DNA of 64,000 nucleotides, taken from contig NC_014830.1 in the NCBI RefSeq assembly GCF_000184685.1, forward strand, positions 2,852,001 through 2,916,000. Reading direction: 5' to 3'. This document shows, one piece after another, positions 58,129-64,000 of the stretch. Position numbers and translations under genes: made by a program. Source of the stretch: Intrasporangium calvum DSM 43043 (GTDB lineage: Bacteria; Actinomycetota; Actinomycetes; Actinomycetales; Dermatophilaceae). The stretch's first letter is position 1. Every line of letters begins with the position of its first letter. The notes under the pieces were generated by a model that searched no databases, had not been told where the DNA came from, and was given only the letters and a program-made list of their open reading frames with translations.

Positions 58129-58150
58129 GGCAGGAAGTGCACACTCGAGG
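58129..58150. repeat. Partial hairpin element B3
   Basis: Right arm GCAGGAAGTGCACACTCGAG is clear; the matching left arm is degenerate (CTTCCCTGTCGAG at 58113-58125). Convergent gap. Confidence 0.55.
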
Positions 58151-58159
58151 TGGGGGGCG

Positions 58160-59392
58160 TCAGGGCGGGTAGTCCCCGGTCGGGGACGGGACGTAGCGCC
58201 AGAGGATGTCGGTCCAGTAGTACTGCCCGACGACGAAGAGGACGAGGAGCGGCACGGCTCGGACGAGCAGCAGCGGCCAGCTGCTGGCCCGGCGCTCCCG
58301 GGCCGGGTCGGTCCACCCGGCCCCGACCGCGACGACGAGCAGCGGGAAGAGCGGGATGAGGTAACGGAAGATGCTCGTGAAGGGGTCCAGGACGGCAGCC
58401 AGGTAGGCAGGGTACGCGACCGTCCAGGTGCGCAGCTCGGCGCCGAGCGCTCGGGCCCAGGGCCCAGCCACCATGGCGATGACCACGGTGGGCACCACGA
58501 CGAGCCAGACGGGTCCCCACGTGTCCCCGAACGCGTACTTCGACATCCCGAGCCAGGGGACGAACGGCTCGACGACGCCCGAGCCGCGCCAGGCCCCCAT
58601 CGTGTCGGTGTACGCACTGCGGTCGCCGGTGCCCCACCAGGCGATCGCGGGCCACAGGAGCCCCGCGACACCGCACCCGACCAGGGAAGCGAGCCCAGCG
58701 GCATACTCCCTCGTCGTGATCGGCCGGAGGCCGCGAGCCCGCCAGCGCAGCCAGAGCGCGACGAGCGTGACCACGCCGAGCGGCACCGCGATCGGGCGCG
58801 CGAGGCCGACGAGCACCGCCACTGCGGCAGCGACGAGCCAGCGTTCGCGGGCGAGGGCATAGAGGTAGCCGAGGAGGAGGAGCATCGCGAGCGCCTCGGT
58901 GTAGGCGAGCTGCAGCACCACGGACGCGGGGAACGACGCCCACAGCACGACGACGACCAGGGTCGCCCGTTCGCCGATGCGGTCACGCAGGAGGAAGGCC
59001 ATCAGCACCGCGGCCCCGAAGCCGCAGAGCAGCGCGATCGTGGAGCCCGCGGCCGGGAAGCCGAGCCCGGTCACGGCCATGAGGGCGCGCGCGGCGAACG
59101 GGAACAACGGGTAGAACGCCCAGGGGTTCTGCTGAACCCCACCGTCGTCACCGCGCGGCACGTGGTCGGGATAGCCCTCCGTCGCGATGATCTGGTACCA
59201 CTGCCCGTCCCAGAGCGCCGTGAACGGAAAGTACGTGACGGGGGCGGCCTCCCCACCGGTCATGCCGCTGGGAACCTGGCGCTGCATGACGACGAGCAGG
59301 ATCGTCGTCGTGACGAGTCGGCAGGCCGCGTACAGCCCGAGCACGGCCAGCACGAACGCCCGGCGGGGACGCAGTCGGGCCGCGCTCCTCAT
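58160..59392 (-). CDS. PIG-V-like mannosyltransferase (GT-C, polyprenol-dependent)
   Basis: A 410-aa membrane protein with about ten TM helices. After the first helix the loop reads FTALWDGQWYQIIATEGYP, the WDxxWY motif with the catalytic Asp of the PIG-V family, followed by NPWAFYPLFPF. Actinobacterial members probably add mannose to glycolipids or proteins from polyprenyl-phosphomannose. EYAAGLASL is encoded through a 13-mer copy in a TM loop. Overlaps the DivIVA-like gene by four bases. Confidence 0.8.
   Translation of the reverse strand: MRSAARLRPRRAFVLAVLGLYAACRLVTTTILLVVMQRQVPSGMTGGEAAPVTYFPFTALWDGQWYQIIATEGYPDHVPRGDDGGVQQNPWAFYPLFPFAARALMAVTGLGFPAAGSTIALLCGFGAAVLMAFLLRDRIGERATLVVVVLWASFPASVVLQLAYTEALAMLLLLGYLYALARERWLVAAAVAVLVGLARPIAVPLGVVTLVALWLRWRARGLRPITTREYAAGLASLVGCGVAGLLWPAIAWWGTGDRSAYTDTMGAWRGSGVVEPFVPWLGMSKYAFGDTWGPVWLVVVPTVVIAMVAGPWARALGAELRTWTVAYPAYLAAVLDPFTSIFRYLIPLFPLLVVAVGAGWTDPARERRASSWPLLLVRAVPLLVLFVVGQYYWTDILWRYVPSPTGDYPP
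58694..58706 (-). repeat. 13-mer repeat, copy 15
   Basis: Exact copy inside the PIG-V-like gene, read as Tyr-Ala-Ala-Gly; extended match to copies 5 and 10. Confidence 0.9.
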
Positions 59393-59802
59393 GCCCGGGG
59401 AAACTCGGCGTTGACGTCCCCGGCCTCGTCCGCGGCTTGGTCTGCGGCTTGGTCTGCGGCTTGGTCTGGGGCCTCGTCCGCGGCCTCGTCCGTGGTCGCC
59501 GCTCCGGCGACCCCACCGAGGAACGCGATGTGCTCGTCCTTCTCGCGCAGCTCACGCCGGAGCCGCTCGAGGACCCCGTCGACCTGGCTCATCCGGTAGC
59601 CGCGGAAGGTGACGTCGAACCGCAGCTCGTCGAGGTCCTCGTCGTGCAGCGCGCCGTCGGGGAGCGGCTCATGGCTGAGCGAGGACGTCGGCCGGCCGAG
59701 GCCGCCGCCCAGGCCGCCGCCGAGGCCGCCGGCCCAGCCGAGGATGAGCGCCACGAAGAAGCACAGGACGACGATGCCGACGAGGAGGATGAACCACTTC
59801 AC
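59389..59802 (-). CDS. DivIVA-domain small membrane protein
   Basis: A 137-aa protein: one N-terminal TM helix (FILLVGIVVLCFFVALILGWAGG), glycine-rich linker, DivIVA-type segment FDVTFRGYRMSQVDGVLERLRRELREKDEHIAFL (~62-95) and an Asp/Gln/Ala tail (DEAADEAPDQAADQAAD...). Probably a pole/septum or cell-wall-associated scaffold. Overlaps both neighbours. Confidence 0.8.
   Translation of the reverse strand: MKWFILLVGIVVLCFFVALILGWAGGLGGGLGGGLGRPTSSLSHEPLPDGALHDEDLDELRFDVTFRGYRMSQVDGVLERLRRELREKDEHIAFLGGVAGAATTDEAADEAPDQAADQAADQAADEAGDVNAEFPRA
59423..59494. repeat. 12-bp minisatellite inside the DivIVA-like gene
   Basis: Six 12-bp units of two types (GCCTCGTCCGCG, GCTTGGTCTGCG) encoding the Asp-Glu/Gln-Ala-Ala tail; frame-neutral. 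Confidence 0.9.
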
Positions 59803-60668
59803 TCGGGCCGCTCCACTCCGGTCGCGCCAGCCGCTTCGGCCGCGGCGTCCGACATCTCGTGCGCCTGGACGGCCGCGACGGCCTCGCCCGGATCGTCGGT
59901 GAGCTGGAGCCGGTCGAGGTCGTCCTCGCCGATCATCCCGCCCGCGAGCGCCGTGTCACGCAGCCAGCCCATCAGGCCCTGCCAGTAGCCGGTCCCCATG
60001 AGGACGACGGGGAACTGGGTGACCTTGCGCGTCTGGGCGAGGGTGACGGCCTCGAAGAGCTCGTCGAGGGTCCCGAAGCCGCCGGGCAGGACGATGAAGC
60101 CGTGTGAGTACTTGAGGAACATCGTCTTGCGGGCGAAGAAGTAGCGGAAGTTGACGCCGAGGTCGACGTACTCGTTGAGGCCGGTCTCGAAGGGTAGCTC
60201 GATGCCGAGGCCGACCGACGTCCCCCCACCGAGGAGCGCGCCCTTGTTGGCGGCCTCCATGGCCCCGGGGCCGCCGCCGGTGATCACCGCATAGCCGGCC
60301 TCCGCGAGGAGCCGCCCGACCTCGACACCCATCGCGTAGGCCGGGTCCGCGGCGCGGGTCCGCGCCGACCCGAAGACGCTGACCGCCGGCCCGAGCTCGG
60401 CGAGGGCGCCGAACCCCTCGACGAACTCCGACTGGATCCGCATGACGCGCCACGGGTCGGCGTGCAGCCAGTCGGTGGGCTGGCCGCGGTCGAGCAGGCG
60501 CTGGTCGGTCGTCGTGGGCGGCACCTTCCCGCGGCGCATCATCAGCGGGCCGGAACGGCGCTCGGCGTCCGGCGCGCGCGACGCAGGCTTCTCGTCGGGC
60601 CTGACCTCGGGGTCGCGGGCGACGTCGGTCGTGTGGCCGGGTTGCTCGTCGGTGTCGTGAGCGCTCAC
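59799..60668 (-). CDS. LOG-family protein (TIGR00730)
   Basis: A 289-aa protein with a disordered ~75-residue front, then a Rossmann domain: SVFGSARTRAADPAY, AVITGGGPGAMEAANKGA and FIVLPGGFGTLDELFEAVTLAQT. PGGxGTxxE marks the LOG family, phosphoribohydrolases that release free cytokinin-type bases from nucleotides. Rv1205-like context beside dapE. GTG 60668. Confidence 0.88.
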   Translation of the reverse strand: MSAHDTDEQPGHTTDVARDPEVRPDEKPASRAPDAERRSGPLMMRRGKVPPTTTDQRLLDRGQPTDWLHADPWRVMRIQSEFVEGFGALAELGPAVSVFGSARTRAADPAYAMGVEVGRLLAEAGYAVITGGGPGAMEAANKGALLGGGTSVGLGIELPFETGLNEYVDLGVNFRYFFARKTMFLKYSHGFIVLPGGFGTLDELFEAVTLAQTRKVTQFPVVLMGTGYWQGLMGWLRDTALAGGMIGEDDLDRLQLTDDPGEAVAAVQAHEMSDAAAEAAGATGVERPE

Positions 60669-60685
60669 GGGCACCACCCTAAGCC

Positions 60686-61777
60686 TCAGGCGAGCCAGCG
60701 CAGCAGCGCCCGTTCGGCCTCCTCGTACTGCTCGACGGGGCACCGCTCGTCGTCCATGTGGGCGAGGTTCGGGTCGCCGGGACCGAAGTTCACGGCCGGG
60801 ATGCCGAGCGCCGAGAAGCGGGCCACGTCGGTCCACCCCTCCTTGGGGTTGACCGGCAGGCCGAGGGCCTCGACGAAGTCCCGCGCGGCCGGCAGGTGCA
60901 GGCCCGGGCGTGCGCCGTCGACCGCGTCGCCCAGCTCGCACTCGAACCCCTCGAAGACCTGCTGGACGTGGGCGTAGGCCGCCGCGACGCCCTTGTCGGG
61001 GGCGAACCGGTAGTTCACCGTCACGGTGCACCGGTCCGGGATGACGTTGCCGGCGATGCCCCCGCTGATCCCGACGGCCTGGAGCGCCTCGTTGAACAGG
61101 AGGCCGTCGACCTCGATCCGCTCGGCCTCGTAGGCGCCGAGACGGCCCAGCACCTGGGCGGCGTCGTGGATCGCGTTGTGGCCCTTCCACGGGCGGGCGG
61201 AGTGGGCGGCCACACCCTTCGTGGTGACGTCGACCCGGAGCGTCCCCTTGCAGCCGCCCTCGATGGCGCCGTCGGTCGGCTCGAGCAGGACGGCGAAGTC
61301 GGCGGCGAGCAGGTCGGGGCGGTTCGCGGCGACCCGGCCGAGCCCGTTGAACTTGCCCTCGATCTCCTCGCAGTCGTAGAAGACGAAGGTGAGGTCCCGC
61401 GACGGCTCGGGCACTCCCGCCGCGATCTTGAGCATGACCGCGACGCCGCCCTTCATGTCGACCGTGCCGCGGCCCCAGAGGACGCCCGCCTCGCGGCGGG
61501 TCGGCAGGTTCGGCTCCGCCGCGAGCGGGACCGTGTCGAGGTGGCCGGCGAGGACGACCCGCTCGGCGCGTCCCAGGTCGGTCCGGGCGATGACCGAGTT
61601 GCCGTCCCGGATGACCTCGAGGTGCCCGAGCGCCCGCAGCGCCGCCTCGACGGCATCGGCGAGCGGCGCCTCCTCCCAGCTGACCGACTGGATGTCACAG
61701 ACGGCGGCGGTGAGCGTGGTGACGTCACTCGACACGTCGAGAAGGAGGCTGGTCCCGGGAACTGAGCTCGGCGGCAT
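60686..61777 (-). CDS. dapE: Succinyl-diaminopimelate desuccinylase
   Basis: A 363-aa M20 metallopeptidase-like enzyme: [13 protein letters not shown] (metal His/Asp), [31 protein letters not shown] (catalytic Glu), and C-terminal [18 protein letters not shown]. Hydrolyses N-succinyl-LL-diaminopimelate in lysine and peptidoglycan synthesis. Divergent from dapD with 89 bp between. A diverged copy of the 13-mer (CTCGGCGGCATAC, 61767-61779) covers its start codon. Confidence 0.93.
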   Translation of the reverse strand: MPPSSVPGTSLLLDVSSDVTTLTAAVCDIQSVSWEEAPLADAVEAALRALGHLEVIRDGNSVIARTDLGRAERVVLAGHLDTVPLAAEPNLPTRREAGVLWGRGTVDMKGGVAVMLKIAAGVPEPSRDLTFVFYDCEEIEGKFNGLGRVAANRPDLLAADFAVLLEPTDGAIEGGCKGTLRVDVTTKGVAAHSARPWKGHNAIHDAAQVLGRLGAYEAERIEVDGLLFNEALQAVGISGGIAGNVIPDRCTVTVNYRFAPDKGVAAAYAHVQQVFEGFECELGDAVDGARPGLHLPAARDFVEALGLPVNPKEGWTDVARFSALGIPAVNFGPGDPNLAHMDDERCPVEQYEEAERALLRWLA

Positions 61778-61866
61778 ACGGGAAGGCTAGTCGTTTCGGC
61801 CGGACGGCCCGCCCGCGCCTCGGGCCACGTTTCACGCTCGGGACGGGCCCCCATACCCTTGAGCCC

Positions 61867-62796
61867 ATGTCTGAACGCAGCGCATGGGGATACGGACTGG
61901 CCACGACCACCGACGGGGGCCAGGTCCTCGACACGTGGTTCCCGGCACCGGCCCTCGGGACCCGACCCGACGACGCCACCGCCCCCGAGGGCCTCGACGC
62001 CCTCGCCCGGACCGACGAGCTGCGGCGCGTCCGGACCGAGGTGGTCCTCGTGGAGATCGACCTCGACGCCGCACCCGCCGGCGCGTCCGACGCCTACCTG
62101 CGCCTCCACCTGCTCTCCCACTGCCTCGTCCGGCCCAACACGATCAACCTCGACGGGATCTTCGGGGCCCTGCCCAACGTCGTCTGGACCAACCTCGGCC
62201 CCTGCGCCGTCGACGACTTCGAGCAGACCCGGCTGCGCCTGCGCGCGCTCGGCCCGGTCCAGGTGTTCGGTGTCGACAAGTTCCCCCGGATGACCGACTA
62301 CGTCGTGCCGACTGGCGTCCGGATCGCCGACGCCGACCGGGTCCGGCTCGGCGCCCACCTCTCCCCGGGCACGACCGTGATGCACGAGGGGTTCTGCAAC
62401 TTCAACGCCGGCACCCTCGGCGCGTCGATGGTCGAGGGGCGAATCGTCCAGGGCGTCGTCGTGGGCGACGGCTCCGACATCGGGGCCGGCGCATCGATCA
62501 TGGGCACCCTCTCCGGTGGCGGCACGGAACGCGTCAGCATCGGTGAGCGTTGTCTGGTCGGCGCCAACGGCGGCATCGGGATCGCCCTCGGGGACGACTG
62601 CGTCGTCGAGGCCGGGCTCTACGTCACCGCGGGCACCAAGGTGACGATGCCGGACGGCAGCGTCGTCAAGGCCCGAGAGCTCTCGGGCGCCAGCAACATC
62701 CTCTTCATCCGCAACAGCGAGACCGGCACCGTCGAGGCCCGGGCCCGGAAGGGAACGGGGATCACCCTCAACGCGGCCCTGCACGCGAACGACTGA
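61867..62796 (+). CDS. dapD: Tetrahydrodipicolinate N-succinyltransferase (actinobacterial type)
   Basis: A 309-aa trimeric left-handed beta-helix transferase. N-terminal domain, then hexapeptide-repeat coils ([70 protein letters not shown]). [12 protein letters not shown] is the substrate-binding signature of this group. Makes N-succinyl-2-amino-6-oxopimelate from succinyl-CoA; partner pathway to dapE. Confidence 0.94.
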   Translation: MSERSAWGYGLATTTDGGQVLDTWFPAPALGTRPDDATAPEGLDALARTDELRRVRTEVVLVEIDLDAAPAGASDAYLRLHLLSHCLVRPNTINLDGIFGALPNVVWTNLGPCAVDDFEQTRLRLRALGPVQVFGVDKFPRMTDYVVPTGVRIADADRVRLGAHLSPGTTVMHEGFCNFNAGTLGASMVEGRIVQGVVVGDGSDIGAGASIMGTLSGGGTERVSIGERCLVGANGGIGIALGDDCVVEAGLYVTAGTKVTMPDGSVVKARELSGASNILFIRNSETGTVEARARKGTGITLNAALHAND

Positions 62797-62820
62797 CCCG
62801 CCGACCCCCGGACAGGACCC

Positions 62821-63699
62821 ATGGCCCCTGATCCTCTCGGACTCGTCACCGACGAGTCCGGCGTCAGCCCCGACCCACCCCGCCGCCGGCGCCGGGGGCG
62901 CGCCGCGCTGCTCGTCGTGCTGGCGATCGTCGCCGGAGGGGGCTGGGCCGCCTCCCGGTTCCTCTACGACAGTGTCCGCACGCCCCAGTGCACCATCACC
63001 GCGGCCGGGATGGCCGAGAGCCTCGACCCCGAGCAGACCGGCAACGCCGCCCTCATCGCCGCGCTGTCGATCAAGCGGGACCTGCCACCGCGCGCCGCGA
63101 CGATCGCCCTGACGACGGCCTACCAGGAGTCGAAGATCCTCAACATCACCTACGGCGACCGTGACTCCGTGGGGCTGTTCCAGCAGCGGCCGAGCCAGGG
63201 CTGGGGCACCCGGAAGCAGATCCTCGACCCGGTGTACTCGACGAACAAGTTCTACGACGCCCTGCTCAAGGTCGAGGACTACGAGCACGCCGACATCACC
63301 GAGATCGCCCAGAAGGTGCAGCGCAGCGGCTACCCGGAGGCCTACCGCGACCACGAGGGCCAGGGCCGCGTCCTCGCCTCCGCCCTGACCGGCCACTCTC
63401 CCGCAGGCCTGTCCTGCCGCCTCGAGGAAGCCACCACCGGGGCCTCGCCGGCCACCGTGGCCAAGGCCCTCGCGGTCGAGATGGGAGTCAAGCAGGCGGA
63501 ACCGTCCGGCCAGAGCCTCACGGTCACGGCGCCGGACCAGCGGACCGCGTGGGCGGTCGCCCACTGGTCGGTGGCGCGGGCCGCCCAGCTCGGGGTGACC
63601 GGCGTGGCCATCGGCGAGCGGCAGTGGGACCGGGACGCCGGCGACGAGGGCTGGTCCGAGGGCGCCGCGTCCCCCACGGTGAGCATCACGCTGCGCTGA
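62821..63699 (+). CDS. Membrane-anchored lysozyme-like/transglycosylase-fold protein
   Basis: A 292-aa protein: Arg-rich start, one TM helix (AALLVVLAIVAGGGWAASRFLY, ~28-50), then an extracytoplasmic lysozyme-like part with TTAYQESKILNITYGDRDSVGLFQQRPSQGWGT, where the Glu of YQES is the candidate catalytic residue and GLFQQRPSQG matches SLT-like folds. Annotated 'heavy metal transporter' in databases without basis. Probably a cell-wall hydrolase or its inactive relative. Confidence 0.72.
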   Translation: MAPDPLGLVTDESGVSPDPPRRRRRGRAALLVVLAIVAGGGWAASRFLYDSVRTPQCTITAAGMAESLDPEQTGNAALIAALSIKRDLPPRAATIALTTAYQESKILNITYGDRDSVGLFQQRPSQGWGTRKQILDPVYSTNKFYDALLKVEDYEHADITEIAQKVQRSGYPEAYRDHEGQGRVLASALTGHSPAGLSCRLEEATTGASPATVAKALAVEMGVKQAEPSGQSLTVTAPDQRTAWAVAHWSVARAAQLGVTGVAIGERQWDRDAGDEGWSEGAASPTVSITLR

Positions 63700-63725
63700 G
63701 GGGCGGGGGCAGGCAGAGTGGGCGG

Positions 63726-64000
63726 ATGGCCTCCTACTCCGTCAACCCGGCTGCGGTCGAGCACGTCCGGGACCTCATCTCGAAGCGCCGGTACGTCCTC
63801 GACTCCGACTGGGGCGAGTCGCAGCCCGACGCGGCCGCCCAGAACGCCTACCTCGAGAAGCACTCGTGGGACGAGTACGCGGCGTGGCACCTCGGCCTGA
63901 CCGAGGGGGCCAACGACGAGACGAAGGCGCGACATGCGTTCCTCTGCGGCGACTTCCGCAGGGTGCACCGCTCGGGGCTGATCGCGTGCGTGTACCGCGC
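63726..64000 (+). CDS. Conserved hypothetical protein (3' end outside window)
   Basis: The frame from ATG 63726 (MASYSVNPAAVEHVRDLISKR...) is open to the window edge, 91 full codons. It contains WGESQPDAAAQNAYLEKHSWDEYAAWHLGL and GDFRRVHRSGLIACVYRA, a small conserved actinobacterial protein of unknown function. Upstream 26 bp follow the previous stop directly; GGCGG is a weak ribosome binding site. Confidence 0.75.
   Translation, partial: MASYSVNPAAVEHVRDLISKRRYVLDSDWGESQPDAAAQNAYLEKHSWDEYAAWHLGLTEGANDETKARHAFLCGDFRRVHRSGLIACVYR

Noticed and set aside
1210-58706. The 13-mer as a Chi site for AdnAB or a KOPS/FtsK polar sequence
   Set aside because: Both need strong strand bias along a replichore; here copies are split about evenly between orientations within 64 kb.
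1-64000. tRNA, rRNA, phage integrase or attachment sites
   Set aside because: Scanned by eye for tRNA-like cloverleaves with CCA-type ends, rRNA signatures and recombinase proteins; none found. A tRNA-scan and integrase profile search would settle it.

Overview
The window reads as a chromosomal segment of a very GC-rich actinobacterium. GC-biased third codon positions, GTG starts, ATGA/GTGA gene overlaps, mycoredoxin, UvrD2, WhiB7, AdnAB and SigE/RseA/HtrA/TatB all point to Actinomycetota. Protein style and gene order are most like Intrasporangiaceae (Janibacter/Knoellia/Phycicoccus-type); that family assignment is inference. No rRNA, tRNA, CRISPR array, integrase, transposase or prophage was seen.

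Layout. (1) 1-26 kb resembles the mycobacterial Rv3195-Rv3213 block: DUF2342 zincin, TOMM cyclodehydratase-like protein, ABC1 kinase, whiB7 with a long leader, uvrD2, mycoredoxin, nudC, a phosphotransferase-like protein, adnB/adnA, an alkyltransferase-like/VOC fusion, moeZ, TetR, DUF3107, a ferritin-like protein, a DEAD-box helicase and a ParA ATPase. (2) 26-37.7 kb is mixed: mycothiol-type isomerase fold, RecB-like nuclease, a MarC stump, PHP phosphoesterase, ECF sigma factor with a membrane partner, an AbiEi/DUF559 protein, MaoC hydratase, ThrE exporter, aminopeptidase P, a stress membrane protein and an acyl-CoA dehydrogenase. (3) 37.7-46.2 kb is accessory and partly decayed: DinB-like protein, MazF with a truncated antitoxin, a caspase-like protease beside a very large alpha/beta-hydrolase-CHAT protein, a dead RIO kinase, a Tat-exported extensin-like protein and an alanine-dehydrogenase-like enzyme. 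(4) 46.3-48.4 kb carries two CoA-ester lyases that probably work with the MaoC hydratase and acyl-CoA dehydrogenase on the other side of the accessory region. (5) 48.4-63.7 kb resembles mycobacterial Rv1201c-Rv1234 (dapD/dapE, LOG protein, DUF3117, O-methyltransferase, sigE-rseA-htrA-tatB, mrp, DUF1003, MgtE-N/CBS).

Coherent units. sigE, rseA, htrA and tatB form an envelope-stress module. adnA-adnB encode the double-strand-break resecting helicase-nuclease. whiB7 sits behind an AT-rich promoter and a roughly 590-nt leader with ORFs and a hairpin. dapE and dapD supply the lysine/peptidoglycan pathway.

Three kinds of repeat stand out. A 13-mer, GTATGCCGCTGGG, occurs 12 times exactly and 3 times with one change, in both orientations, inside genes and between them. 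A hairpin family of exactly 74 bp has fixed 15-bp arms (CGCAACACACCCGCT) and a variable but still self-complementary interior (six copies). A second hairpin family is built on CGTCGAGTGTGCA. In addition, several conserved genes carry in-frame minisatellites. The best candidate for an undescribed system is the caspase plus hydrolase-CHAT pair at 39.2-43.4 kb.
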